Assembly (NCBI RefSeq): GCF_004803635.1
Contig: NZ_SSWX01000023.1
Coordinates: 1 to 63,421 of the forward strand
DNA: 63,421 nt
Reading direction: 5' to 3'
Source: Lampropedia aestuarii
Lineage (GTDB): Bacteria; Pseudomonadota; Gammaproteobacteria; Burkholderiales; Burkholderiaceae_C
Shown: piece after piece, positions 29,265 through 38,410 of the stretch
How positions within the stretch are numbered: the first letter of the stretch is position 1
Layout: every line of letters begins with the position of its first letter
The notes under the pieces: generated by a model
Seen by the model: the letters and a program-made list of their open reading frames with translations, nothing else
What the model was told of the DNA's origin: nothing
Database searches by the model: none
Translations under genes and position numbers: made by a program

Positions 29265-30996
29265 GTTTGCTCCGTTTCGCTGTCGTTGCCTTGCGCCCTG
29301 CCCCCTGGCGAGCCAGGGCAGCCACATCCTGCTTGCCTGCTGCCAGCATTTCTTGCGCGTGCTCAAAACTGGCATCGGTCATTGGGTCACTGCCAAGCAT
29401 GCGGGCAATTTCCTCTACCCGTGCATCGCCCTCAATCGGCACAACCATGCTGCTGACGCTTTGGGAGGTTTTGTGTTTGCGCACCAGCAAATGCTGGTCA
29501 GCACATGCCGCCACCTGCGGCAAGTGCGTCACTGCCAAGACCTGCCGGTCAATGCCCAGGCGGTGCATCAAGCTGCCAACGCTGTGTGCTACTGCACCAC
29601 CAATGCCGGTATCGACCTCGTCAAAAACCAGGGTTTCAGTCAGGCCCAAACGGCTGGTGCACACCGCAATCGCCAAACTCACACGCGACAACTCACCGCC
29701 GGAGGCCACTTTGTTCAGTGGCTTGGCCACGCCTGCCGCATGGCTGGCAATCAAAAATTCGATTTCATCCAAACCATGGGCTTGGGGCTCGTCCAGCGTG
29801 CGCACCGCTACGGTGAACTGGCTGCCGACCATGCCCAGGCTTTGCATCGCCTCGGTAACGGCCTTGGCCAGTTGCGGCGCTGCGGCCTGGCGTTTGCGCG
29901 ACAACACTCCCGCAGCGGCCAACAAAGCCTGCTTGCTGGCTTGCTCGGCCGCTGACAAGGCCTCCAGATCAATGCCGGCATCCAAGGCCTTGAGCTCTTG
30001 CTTCCAGTCGGCCCACAACTGCGGCAGGCTATCAGGGGTTTGGCGGTGGCGTCTGGCCAGGCTCAGCCATTGGCTCACACGCGCGTCCAGGCTTTCCAGA
30101 TCCCCTGCATCCCACTCCTGTGACTGGGCGTAGTCGCGCAAGCTGCGCGAGACATCGGCCACTTGGTCTAACAGCTGCAGCAGCGTGTTTTCCCAGTCGC
30201 CAAACTGTGGTTCAATCGCGCGGTGCTCGGCCAAAGTGCTTGCGGCTTGGCTGAGCAATTGCGCAGCGCCGGTATCGCCCTCACTGCCATCGAGCAAGGC
30301 CCAGGCCTGGCTGGCTGCGCGTTGCAGGTCTTGCAGATGCGTCAGGCGCGTATGCTGGCTGTTGAGGCTCTCCCACTCGTCCTGCTGCGGCGCGAGTTTG
30401 CCCATTTCTTCAATTTGCCATTGCAGGCGCTCGCGGTCCTGGCGCAAGCGTGTGGCATTGGCCTGCGCTGCTTCCAAAGCCTCGACGGCCGCGCGCCAGT
30501 CGCGCCAGGCCTGCTGGGTGGGTCCGTCGTCGGCTTGCGCATAGGCATCGAGCAGGCTGCGCACCGACTGCGGCCGCATCAGGCTTTGCCAGGCATGCTG
30601 GCCGTGGATGTCGACCAGACTCTCGCCCAGCGTGTGCAACTGGCCAACAGTGGCGACCGAGCCGTTGATCCAGGCACGGCTCTTGCCTTGCACATCGACC
30701 GTGCGTCGCACCATCAAGGTTTCATGGGTGTCAAAGCCATGTGCATCCAACCATTGGTGCAGCGCCGCTGCAGCAGTGGCTGACACATCGAACTCGGCAA
30801 CGATGTCGGCGCGTTGTGCGCCCTCGCGCACCAGACCCGATTCGGCCCTGGCGCCCAGTGCCATTTGCAGCGCATCGATCAAAATGGATTTACCGGCCCC
30901 GGTCTCGCCGCTGAGGACCGTGAAGCCATTTTGAAAATCCAGCTCCAACGATTGCACCAACACAAAGTCGCGCAATACCATACGTCGCAATGCCAT
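29257..30996 (-). CDS. recN: DNA repair protein RecN
   Basis: An SMC-like ATPase of 579 residues used in double-strand break repair. Walker A is GETGAGKS near residue 30; the coiled-coil middle (about 150-370) is rich in Gln, Ala and Leu; the signature VASGGELSRVSLAIAV and Walker B VFDEVDTGIGG lie in the C-terminal half. The start shares one base with the nadK stop (TGATG), so it is translated with nadK. An SOS box is not evident inside the operon. Confidence 0.95.
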   Translation of the reverse strand: MALRRMVLRDFVLVQSLELDFQNGFTVLSGETGAGKSILIDALQMALGARAESGLVREGAQRADIVAEFDVSATAAAALHQWLDAHGFDTHETLMVRRTVDVQGKSRAWINGSVATVGQLHTLGESLVDIHGQHAWQSLMRPQSVRSLLDAYAQADDGPTQQAWRDWRAAVEALEAAQANATRLRQDRERLQWQIEEMGKLAPQQDEWESLNSQHTRLTHLQDLQRAASQAWALLDGSEGDTGAAQLLSQAASTLAEHRAIEPQFGDWENTLLQLLDQVADVSRSLRDYAQSQEWDAGDLESLDARVSQWLSLARRHRQTPDSLPQLWADWKQELKALDAGIDLEALSAAEQASKQALLAAAGVLSRKRQAAAPQLAKAVTEAMQSLGMVGSQFTVAVRTLDEPQAHGLDEIEFLIASHAAGVAKPLNKVASGGELSRVSLAIAVCTSRLGLTETLVFDEVDTGIGGAVAHSVGSLMHRLGIDRQVLAVTHLPQVAACADQHLLVRKHKTSQSVSSMVVPIEGDARVEEIARMLGSDPMTDASFEHAQEMLAAGKQDVAALARQGAGRKATTAKRSKHA

Positions 30997-31892
30997 CAGC
31001 TCCCCCCCTCATTCCAGCCGAGCTTGTTGCGCAGCATCGCAAAATAATTCCAGCCCTTGGGATGCAGAAAGCGTGCACGGAACTGCGAACGCTTGACATG
31101 CAAGGTATCGCCAATGAGCAACTCGGGCATATTGAGCATATCGTACTTGGCACTCATATCGCGCCCTGACAGCAGCTTCACGCTGATCTGGCTGCTATCG
31201 GGCAGCACCAGCGGCCGGTTGGAGAGTTTGTGCGGTGCAATCGGTGCGACCACCCAACCCGAGGTGGCCGGATGCACAATCGGGCCTCCGACCGACAGGG
31301 AGTAAGCCGTCGAGCCCGTAGGCGTGGCGATGATCAGGCCATCCGCACGTTGGTTGGAGACGAATTGCCCGTCGACCTCTACGCGAAACTCCAGCATGCC
31401 CGACATGGCGCCGCGCGAGACCACGACGTCATTGACCGCATGGCCATTGAAAATCTGCCTGCCTTCGCGCTCAATGGTGGCATGGATCAAGGGCCTGAAA
31501 TCCTGGTCGTAGATGCCGTGCAACATCGGCCCGAGCTGGTCCTGGTAATGGTTGAGCGGCAAATCGGTCACAAAACCCAGGCGCCCTTGATTGATACCAA
31601 TCAAAGGCGTGCCATATGGCGCCAGCTCTCTGGCAATGCCCAGCATCGTGCCATCGCCTCCAATTGCAATGCACAGCCCGCACTGCTCGCCAATTTGGCG
31701 CGGGGTCAGCAAAGGGTAGCCGGTGACGTCGAGGTTCATAGCGGATTCGGCCTCAAGCACCACTTCGCAGCCAAACTGCAACAAGAACTGGGCTACATCC
31801 TCGACCACGGCTCTGGCTGCCTTGCGCGCATCTTGCGAGGTTGTGATCTGGTACTTGCCCAGAATCGCGATTTTTTCAAAAGTGGTTTGCAT
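30996..31892 (-). CDS. nadK: NAD kinase
   Basis: NAD kinase of 298 residues, which makes NADP from NAD and ATP. The catalytic motif GGDGTMLGIAR, the NDVVVSRG motif and the glycine-rich ATPTGSTAYSLSVGGPI are all present. The start at 31892 fits the usual short leader before IAILGKYQ; an in-frame ATG at 31925 would add 11 residues, and neither has a strong ribosome site. It opens the overlapping nadK-recN-rapZ operon, an arrangement common in Burkholderiales for the first two genes. Confidence 0.94.
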   Translation of the reverse strand: MQTTFEKIAILGKYQITTSQDARKAARAVVEDVAQFLLQFGCEVVLEAESAMNLDVTGYPLLTPRQIGEQCGLCIAIGGDGTMLGIARELAPYGTPLIGINQGRLGFVTDLPLNHYQDQLGPMLHGIYDQDFRPLIHATIEREGRQIFNGHAVNDVVVSRGAMSGMLEFRVEVDGQFVSNQRADGLIIATPTGSTAYSLSVGGPIVHPATSGWVVAPIAPHKLSNRPLVLPDSSQISVKLLSGRDMSAKYDMLNMPELLIGDTLHVKRSQFRARFLHPKGWNYFAMLRNKLGWNEGGS

Positions 31893-32105
31893 GCGTTTGT
31901 CAGCATCAATCCCTGAGGCGGCCATTGCAAGAATCTTTTATGAAGTGAAGTTGTCGGTGTATCGCGGTGCGCAGCCAGCAACAGCCGCGCCACACCAGTG
32001 TTTCAAAGTATAGCCTCTGGCCTGCTCTGCCAGTGCGCCAGTCACGCATATGCATTGAAAGAACGCGTAAATACCACGCCTTCAACCATCCCCCGCCACA
32101 AGCCT

Positions 32106-32840
32106 TTATTTGCGCCGCAAGGCCGTAAACGCCGCATACTCCCAACGGCGCAAGGCCAGAACCATCGTATAGCCCTCACGCTCGCTGGGAGGCACTTTTT
32201 GGTCGTTGAGGTGCTGGGTCGAAAAATCCTGGCCGAGCTTGTGCATGCGCTCGAGCAATCCGGGCGCCGCAGCGCGGCTGATATTGCCATGCACCAGAAA
32301 CAAGCCTTCATCCTCATGGGCAAAATGGCCGCCAAAATAATCCAGCGCCACATTTTCACGAAAGAATTGCATGACCGGGCCATTGGCACGCCATTTGAAT
32401 GTTTTGGCCAATTTCAAACGGTAGCGGTTCAAAGGGCGCAGCTCCAAAATGCCCAGACGGTCAAGTTGCGCCAGGTATTTGACGCACTCGGCCTCGCTAA
32501 TTTGGTAGGCGGCCACCATTTGCTCCAGCGTCCACAGGCTCATGGCATTCACCGCCACCAGCAGCAGCTTTTTATCGGCCACGACCACGCGCTCCTGCTC
32601 CAGTGTGAGCTGGGCCATCATGGGCTGCTGGTCGGCCACGCGTCTGGCCAAGTCCACAAAATCCAGTCCCATCGCCTGGCATATCGCATCGATGCGTGAC
32701 AGCGCCATATCGCCCTTGGCCAGCATGCGTTTGACGCTGGACTCGGCCATGTCCATCGCAGCCGCCAAATCTGCATAGGTCATCTGGCTGCTTTTGAGTT
32801 CTTTTTTAATCGCCAATACCAATTCCTTACTCGACCCCAT
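32106..32840 (-). CDS. XRE-family transcriptional regulator
   Basis: A 244-residue protein with an N-terminal helix-turn-helix (about 8-65; MTYADLAAAMDMAESSVKRML) and a long C-terminal region without a domain I can name. GGGGAG 6 bases before the ATG at 32840 fixes the start; a longer version from 32900 would cover the promoter. A 17-base palindrome lies 54-70 bases upstream and may be its own operator. It is divergent from the ceramidase-like gene, which may be its target. Confidence 0.87.
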   Translation of the reverse strand: MGSSKELVLAIKKELKSSQMTYADLAAAMDMAESSVKRMLAKGDMALSRIDAICQAMGLDFVDLARRVADQQPMMAQLTLEQERVVVADKKLLLVAVNAMSLWTLEQMVAAYQISEAECVKYLAQLDRLGILELRPLNRYRLKLAKTFKWRANGPVMQFFRENVALDYFGGHFAHEDEGLFLVHGNISRAAAPGLLERMHKLGQDFSTQHLNDQKVPPSEREGYTMVLALRRWEYAAFTALRRK

Positions 32841-32893
32841 CGCTTGCTCCCCTCTGACTTTGCATGCGCAGCATTTGAAAAACTCCATCCAAT

Positions 32894-32910
32894 GTATCAA
32901 TTATTGATAC
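32894..32910. promoter_or_regulatory. 17-base palindrome, candidate operator of the XRE regulator
   Basis: GTATCAAT-T-ATTGATAC is a perfect palindrome around one central base. It lies in the 177-base divergent region between the XRE regulator and the ceramidase-like gene, where a dimeric repressor would be expected to bind. Confidence 0.65.
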
Positions 32911-33017
32911 TCGGCATTGCAAAAAAGCGCGGTCTGGATAATTCCGTACTGCTTTTCGATCCATTGCGAAGACACTGCAGGCCTTGTCCACTGACCACGC
33001 ACCGTGTCTTCTTCGCC

Positions 33018-33875
33018 ATGTCTTCATACCCTGCTTTCTTTGCCTCGCCGCAGCGCGCACATGCCAGTCCTTGGCTCTTGTTGGGCTGGGGCGTCTTGCT
33101 GTGCCTGGCCGCAGCCTTATTGCCTGCGCTGCCGCAAGCGGCGCACTACCATGACTTTGCCGATGCACGCACGCTCATGGGCATTCCTTATGCGATGGAT
33201 GTGCTGAGCAACCTGCCTTTGTTGCTGGCCGGTCTGGCCATCGCTTGGCAATTGCGCCGCTTTGCCCACACCAGCGCACAACCACTGCCGATGTGGGGCT
33301 GGTTATTGGCACTTGCCGCGCTGGGTTTTGCAGTGACGGCACTGGCCTCCTCAATCTACCACTGGCAGCCCGATGACGCGGGTGTGTTCTGGGACCGCCT
33401 GGCGATGGGCGTGATTTTTGCTGCCGTGATCGGACTGGCAGTGGGCCAAATCTATGGCGCATTGACTGCTGCAACGGCAGCGTTGCTGACCTTGGCCGCG
33501 GCCGTGCTGGCTTTGTGGATTTGGCGCAAGACCGGCAACTTCACGCCCTGGATTGTGTTGCAAGCTGGCGGCATGCTGCTGCTCTTGGCGATTGCTTGCC
33601 AGCCAAGGCATTCGCCCTTGCGCCAGGCAGCTGTGCCTTTGCTGCCACTGGGCGCCTTGATTGCCTGGTACAGCCTGGCCAAACTGGCCGAGTTGGGTGA
33701 CCACGGCGTGTTTGCCGTGACTGCGGGTTTGCTCTCGGGCCACAGCCTCAAGCACATTCTGGCTGCATTGGCCGCTTGGCCTTTGCTGCAAATGCTGTAT
33801 AACGCTCAGGCCGACTTGGCTGAGCCTTTCTCAGTACGCCTTGCAGGACCTGCGCACCCCTGCCGTAGCGTGTGA
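33018..33875 (+). CDS. Alkaline-ceramidase-like (CREST family) membrane protein
   Basis: A polytopic membrane protein of 285 residues with about seven helices. It keeps the conserved polar pattern of the CREST membrane hydrolases: DVLSNLP near residue 57, SSIYHWQPDD with FWDRLAM near 110-128, and the C-terminal GHSLKH. In known members the Ser, Asp and His residues bind zinc and cleave an amide bond in ceramide-like lipids. The substrate here is unknown. The start at 33018 fits the first hydrophobic segment, though no good ribosome site is seen. Genes for lipid acyl transfer and a methyltransferase-like protein follow. Confidence 0.75.
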   Translation: MSSYPAFFASPQRAHASPWLLLGWGVLLCLAAALLPALPQAAHYHDFADARTLMGIPYAMDVLSNLPLLLAGLAIAWQLRRFAHTSAQPLPMWGWLLALAALGFAVTALASSIYHWQPDDAGVFWDRLAMGVIFAAVIGLAVGQIYGALTAATAALLTLAAAVLALWIWRKTGNFTPWIVLQAGGMLLLLAIACQPRHSPLRQAAVPLLPLGALIAWYSLAKLAELGDHGVFAVTAGLLSGHSLKHILAALAAWPLLQMLYNAQADLAEPFSVRLAGPAHPCRSV

Positions 33876-33929
33876 ATGGTGGGGCTGTGACGGCCCCTTC
33901 TCTTTGTTGCCGCCTCATTGTTTTTTCCC

Positions 33930-35918
33930 ATGGCCTCCAATCAAGACCCAAGCAACCAAGCCCCCAGCAAGCCACTGGCCCCTAAAGAGGTCTGTCAATT
34001 CAAACTGCTGGCACAAAAGCGTTTTGCCCCATTTTTCTGGACGCAGTTTGCCGGTGCCGCCAACGACAATCTGTTCAAGTTCGCCTTCACTGTCTTGGTC
34101 ACCTACCAGCTGACGATCAGTTGGCTGCCAGCGCATATGGCAGGCCTGGTGATTGGTGCGGTCTTCATACTGCCGTATTTGCTGTTCTCGGCCACTGCGG
34201 GCCAACTGGCCGACAAATACCCGCACCAGTTGATTATTCGGCGTCTCAAGTTGCTGGAAGTCGCGATCATGGTGCTGGCGGCGGTGGCCTTTTTCTTCAA
34301 CTGGATCGCCGTGCTCTTGCTGTGCATCTTTTTAATGGGCTTGCAGTCCACGCTGTTTGGCCCGGTCAAATACGCGTATTTGCCGCTGCAACTGCGCCCC
34401 GCCGAATTGACCGGTGGCAATGGCATGATCGAGATGGGCACCTTTGTCGCCATCGTGCTGGGTAGCCTGGTAGGTGGCGTCCTGATTGATGCGGGCAGCG
34501 CAGGTCGCATCTATGTCGCCACTGGCTGCATGGTGCTGGCGATGGTCGGTTACTGGAGCAGCACCCGCATTCCAACGATGGCGGCGACCGATCCTGGGCT
34601 GCGCATCAACCTGAACCCGTTCAGTGAGACCTGGAAGAACCTCAGCATTGCGCGCCAGAACGTTGTGGTGTTTCGCTCGGTGCTGGGTATCAGCTGGATG
34701 TGGTTTGTCGGCTCGGTACTGATGAGCCAGTTCCCAGTCATTGCCAAGGAAGTGCTGTACGGCAATACCCAGGTCGCCTCTTTGCTGCTGGCGGTGTTTG
34801 CGATTGGTATCGGCATCGGCTCGCTGCTGTGCGAGGTGCTCTCGCACAAGCAAGTTGAGATTGGCCTGGTGCCGGTAGGCGCCCTGGGTATGAGTGTGTT
34901 TTTAGTGGATTTGTATTTCGCCACACGCCATTTGCCCGATCCGGGCCATTTGCTGAGCGTGGCAGAGTTCGCCAGCTCCCTGGCCAATTGGCGTGTGATG
35001 GTCGATTTGCTGCTGCTGTGCCTGTTCACCGGACTTTACAGCGTGCCGATGTATGCGCTGGTGCAAATGCGCTCGCAGCCATCGCACCGCGCCCGCATCA
35101 TCGGCGCCAACAATATTCTCAACGCCGTGTTCATGATTGCCAGCGCCATTCTGACGGGTTTGCTGCTGCAATGGGGCTTGAGCATTCCGCAAATCTTCCT
35201 GGTGCTGGCCCTTGCCAATGCAGTTGTCGGCGCCTATGTCTTCTTGCTAGTGCCCGAGTATTTGCTGCGTTTTGTAGCCTGGATTCTCACGCATTTGGTC
35301 TACCGCTTCAGCATCCGCGGGCGCGAGAACATACCCGCCGCAGGCCCGGCCATTCTGGCGTGCAACCATGTGAGCTTTGTCGATGCCGTGTTGCTGATGG
35401 CCGCCAGTCCCAGACCGATTTACTTCATCATGGACTACCGGATTTTTCGCAACCCGGTGCTGGGCATTATTTTCCGCATGGCCAAGGCGATCCCGATTGC
35501 GCCGCAGCGCGAAGACCCAGCCGCCTTTGAAGCCGCCTTTGCCAAAGCCGCTGAGGCCTTGCGCAACGGCGATCTGGTCGGCATTTTTCCCGAGGGCGCG
35601 ATCACCCGAGACGGCCAATTGCAACGCTTTCGGCGTGGCTTGCAAAAGATTGTGACAGACGTACAGGCCGAAGGCATCAACCCACCAATCGTGCCAATGG
35701 CCTTGTCCAATCTGTGGGGCTCGTTCTTCTCACGCATCGAAGTGCGTGACGGCCAGAATGTCGCAATGGTCAAGCCATTTCGCCGTGGCATGTTCAGCCC
35801 CGTTGGCCTGGACATAGGCCCTGCAATGCCGAGCCATACCAGCCCTGAAGAGCTGCAAAAGCAGGTGCAGGCCTTGCTAGAGCAAGCTGGCCAAGCCCAG
35901 CCATCCGCCTCGGCTTAA
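33930..35918 (+). CDS. MFS lysophospholipid flippase fused to acyltransferase
   Basis: A 662-residue fusion. Residues 1-430 are an MFS transporter of the LplT type (FWTQFAGAANDNLFKFAFTV is typical), and residues 450-655 are a PlsC-like acyltransferase with the HX4D motif in CNHVSFVDAV and FPEGAITRDG. LplT flips lysophospholipids inward and the acyltransferase re-acylates them. Many relatives carry a third acyl-ACP synthetase domain; this one ends after the acyltransferase and would need an acyl donor from elsewhere. The ATG at 33930 is preferred to a TTG 12 bases upstream. Confidence 0.9.
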   Translation: MASNQDPSNQAPSKPLAPKEVCQFKLLAQKRFAPFFWTQFAGAANDNLFKFAFTVLVTYQLTISWLPAHMAGLVIGAVFILPYLLFSATAGQLADKYPHQLIIRRLKLLEVAIMVLAAVAFFFNWIAVLLLCIFLMGLQSTLFGPVKYAYLPLQLRPAELTGGNGMIEMGTFVAIVLGSLVGGVLIDAGSAGRIYVATGCMVLAMVGYWSSTRIPTMAATDPGLRINLNPFSETWKNLSIARQNVVVFRSVLGISWMWFVGSVLMSQFPVIAKEVLYGNTQVASLLLAVFAIGIGIGSLLCEVLSHKQVEIGLVPVGALGMSVFLVDLYFATRHLPDPGHLLSVAEFASSLANWRVMVDLLLLCLFTGLYSVPMYALVQMRSQPSHRARIIGANNILNAVFMIASAILTGLLLQWGLSIPQIFLVLALANAVVGAYVFLLVPEYLLRFVAWILTHLVYRFSIRGRENIPAAGPAILACNHVSFVDAVLLMAASPRPIYFIMDYRIFRNPVLGIIFRMAKAIPIAPQREDPAAFEAAFAKAAEALRNGDLVGIFPEGAITRDGQLQRFRRGLQKIVTDVQAEGINPPIVPMALSNLWGSFFSRIEVRDGQNVAMVKPFRRGMFSPVGLDIGPAMPSHTSPEELQKQVQALLEQAGQAQPSASA

Positions 35919-35972
35919 ACGCGCTTAAACAGTCTCAACGCGGGCATTTGTCAAGTGTTGTGACTGTGCCGC

Positions 35973-36614
35973 TTATGGTTGCTGCCACAAACGCCACACA
36001 TGGGCGGGTGGCACATTGGCCAGCACCGTGTCGGTACGCTCGGCCTGCAAGCCCATGCGCTGGCGCACACCGGCAAGTACCGGGCAGCGCAAACCATACG
36101 TGAATAAATACAGCGACTGGCCTGGCCGCAAGGCTGCAAACACGCTGCGCACAATGCGCAATTGTTGTGTGCTGTTCATATTGAGCAAGGGCAAGCCACA
36201 AACTACTGCTGCCAGCGGTGGAATGGCATCGGCTTGTTGCTCGTTCAAGCGCTCCAAACGGCACGCATCCTCAGTCACGATGCGCGCGTGTGGAAACTGT
36301 CTGCGCAGCTCCTCGGCCATCGCCAAGTCACGCTCAACCAGGATCAAATCCTGCTGCGCCAGGCCGCGTGCCAGCATTGCCCGGGTGAACACCCCCGTGC
36401 CCACGCCCAACTCCAGCACAGGCCCTGCGCCTGGTTCAATGTGTTGCGTGATCGCACGGGCCAGCGCAGTGCCAGAAGGCACGAGAGCCCCGACTGCCTT
36501 CGGGTTTTTACGCCACGCCTGGTAGAAGTTTCGGTACTCGTGTGCAATGGTGGACCTTGCATGCCATGCGGCCTTGATGGCTTGCATTGGCTCTGTTTTA
36601 CCGATAGCTCTCAT
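35973..36614 (-). CDS. Class I SAM-dependent methyltransferase, PmtA-like
   Basis: A small methyltransferase of about 213 residues. The SAM-binding motif VLELGVGTGVFTRAML lies near residue 65 and an acidic second motif (LILVERD) follows. The overall pattern, with GLPLLNM after strand four, resembles bacterial phospholipid N-methyltransferase PmtA and relatives. GGAAAG upstream favours the ATG at 36614; an in-frame ATG at 36656 would add 14 residues. It is convergent with the MFS/acyltransferase fusion, leaving only 54 bases between stops. Substrate is uncertain. Confidence 0.78.
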   Translation of the reverse strand: MRAIGKTEPMQAIKAAWHARSTIAHEYRNFYQAWRKNPKAVGALVPSGTALARAITQHIEPGAGPVLELGVGTGVFTRAMLARGLAQQDLILVERDLAMAEELRRQFPHARIVTEDACRLERLNEQQADAIPPLAAVVCGLPLLNMNSTQQLRIVRSVFAALRPGQSLYLFTYGLRCPVLAGVRQRMGLQAERTDTVLANVPPAHVWRLWQQP

Positions 36615-36927
36615 CGCATACGACTTTCCATCATGTAGAGGGGCTGGTCTACGCATCAGCTAACCGATGCACGCAACCATTGTTCACCATTATGCATACC
36701 TCCAGCCCGACCAAGGCGAACCGGACTGGGAATACCAACTGCCATTTTGCACTTTCACTGCAATAGTAATGAATTGTTTAACAAATCCATAGACCGGATT
36801 CTCCCTAGCCTGCCGCTGACTTTGTAGGCACTCCAGCGGCTGCACTCGTGCACCGGCCATGCATGCCCGAACAACCGGCCAGCCAAACAGCGCGCTAAAG
36901 AGCCAACAGATGGCGCCACGATAGGCG
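36615..36927. other. Non-coding gap upstream of the methyltransferase
   Basis: About 310 bases without a gene. It should contain the leftward methyltransferase promoter near 36660-36780, which is AT-rich. Several short GGCC/CCGG dyads occur at 36830-36890. Nothing else is recognisable. Confidence 0.4.
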
Positions 36928-36960
36928 AAAAAAAAAAGAACCGGATCAACCGGTTCTTTT
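36928..36960 (-). terminator. Rho-independent terminator after the OmpA-domain gene
   Basis: An 11-bp perfect stem (36934-36944 with 36950-36960, core AAGAACCGG) with loop ATCAA is followed on the minus strand by a run of ten T residues. It lies 25 bases after the OmpA-domain gene. Confidence 0.95.
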
Positions 36961-36984
36961 GGCTCGCTCAGAGGGCGCAGGGCA

Positions 36985-37902
36985 TCAGTCTTCGATGCGC
37001 ACTTCCACGCGGCGCGCCTGGGCGTTGCTGCCGGTGCCGGTATTGGACTGAGGGCGCTCCAATTCGATTTTGTCTTCAGGAATATTCAATGACAGCAGCT
37101 TGTCGCGCACCGCAAAAGCGCGTTTTTTGGACAGTTCTTCATTGACAGCCGCATCGCCTGTAGCATCGGTAAAGCCTGAAATCACGGCACGCTTGCCGCT
37201 ATTGACTGCAGCGACCACGTCGAGCAGCGCTTCAGAAGCACCATCGGCCAAGCTGTCACTGCCAACACCGAAGTAGAACTTCACCACCCCATCTTCCACT
37301 GCAACGCTAGGGCCGTCATTGCCCGCATTGGCTTGCTGCGGCTCAGCCTGTGGCACTGCGGCAATATTAGCAGCTGCACCAGCGGGCTGCACCTGCAACT
37401 CAATGCGCTGTGCATGGGCCCAATCCTGGCTCTGCGCATCCGTCTGTGTGCCAGCCAAAGCCAGCTTCTCGGCAGGCACTCCCAAACGCATCAACTGGGC
37501 ACGCACCAGACCGATGCGGTCATTGACCAGCGCCTCAGGAGCCGCAGTCGCAGGCGACAGGCCATTGAACGCGGTCAACACGATCACGCTGCCGGCCTTG
37601 GCCTGCTCAATCAGCTTGGCCAGCGCTACCTGGGCTTGGCCATCCGCAGGCACTGCCGCCTGGTCTTGAGTGAAGTAATAACGCGCCAGCGTGTCACTCT
37701 CCATCACAAATGGCTGTGAATGCGCAGCCTCAGGCACCGTCCCTGCCGCAATCGAGGAAATCACCTCAACCGCTGCCACTGGTTGTTTTGCCAGCACAGT
37801 GTGCGCACCAAACCAGACCACGCCAACCACGGTAGCGGCAATCAAACTGGAGACGAGTAACAGCGCGATCCCTGATTCGCTGTCATTGTTTTGCTGTGAC
37901 AT
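36985..37902 (-). CDS. OmpA-domain envelope protein
   Basis: A protein of 305 residues with one N-terminal membrane helix (about 12-32), a periplasmic middle region (about 60-165) that looks like a divergent first OmpA-like fold, a low-complexity Ala/Gln linker, and a C-terminal OmpA peptidoglycan-binding domain (about 195-305; FYFGVGSDSLADGASEALLD, then ELSKKRAFAVRDKL and RRVEVRIED). AGGAAG before the ATG at 37902 fixes the start. It is probably inner-membrane anchored and bound to the cell wall. No partner genes adjoin it. Confidence 0.86.
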   Translation of the reverse strand: MSQQNNDSESGIALLLVSSLIAATVVGVVWFGAHTVLAKQPVAAVEVISSIAAGTVPEAAHSQPFVMESDTLARYYFTQDQAAVPADGQAQVALAKLIEQAKAGSVIVLTAFNGLSPATAAPEALVNDRIGLVRAQLMRLGVPAEKLALAGTQTDAQSQDWAHAQRIELQVQPAGAAANIAAVPQAEPQQANAGNDGPSVAVEDGVVKFYFGVGSDSLADGASEALLDVVAAVNSGKRAVISGFTDATGDAAVNEELSKKRAFAVRDKLLSLNIPEDKIELERPQSNTGTGSNAQARRVEVRIED

Positions 37903-38410
37903 AAAACTTCCTGAAATGGCGCACTCAAAGCAAGCGCGTAGTGAAGATTGAAGCAAAGCCGTGCTTGTAACAGGGTCTGAGCCCCATCCATGCCCACCGT
38001 CTTTGCCGCACATGAACCAGATGAAAATAATGGCAGGCGCATTGTATGCGCAACTGGATTTCTTCCCAAATTGCCACTGACCCAAGCTGGTGCCAGTGCA
38101 GCGTTTATGCACCTTGGCGCGGGTTTGCTGGCACCACTCCGAATCGCTCCATATGTATCGCCAGCGTATCCATACGTGACAAATTTTGCATTAGGCAAAA
38201 CAGCCAGGCCTGCATGGGCACAGCGCCAGCGCGGCTTGCGTCCGCAGTCCGCCACTTTCATGCACAATGGCCGCTTTATTCAAAAGAAGTGCTGGGCCAG
38301 TCACTGCGAGAGGCGCACAACAAGCCTGCTTGGGCGATTTCTGCCATGGCATTGGCGACAGCTTTTCTTGGCCTTTTGCTGCTTTAGGCAAGCATCTTCC
38401 AACACTTTCT
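37903..38410. other. Divergent intergenic region before lolC
   Basis: 508 bases without a convincing gene. A weak repeat end (AACAGGGTCTGAGCC, about 37969-37983) and a 6-bp dyad TTTTGC-ATTAG-GCAAAA (38184-38200) occur. Promoters for the OmpA-domain gene and lolCD must lie here. Confidence 0.4.

Noticed and set aside
38081-38095. Sigma-54-like sequence TGGCACCAGCTTGG on the minus strand before the OmpA-domain gene
   Set aside because: The spacing is one base short and the -12 part is TTGG, so it fails the strict pattern.
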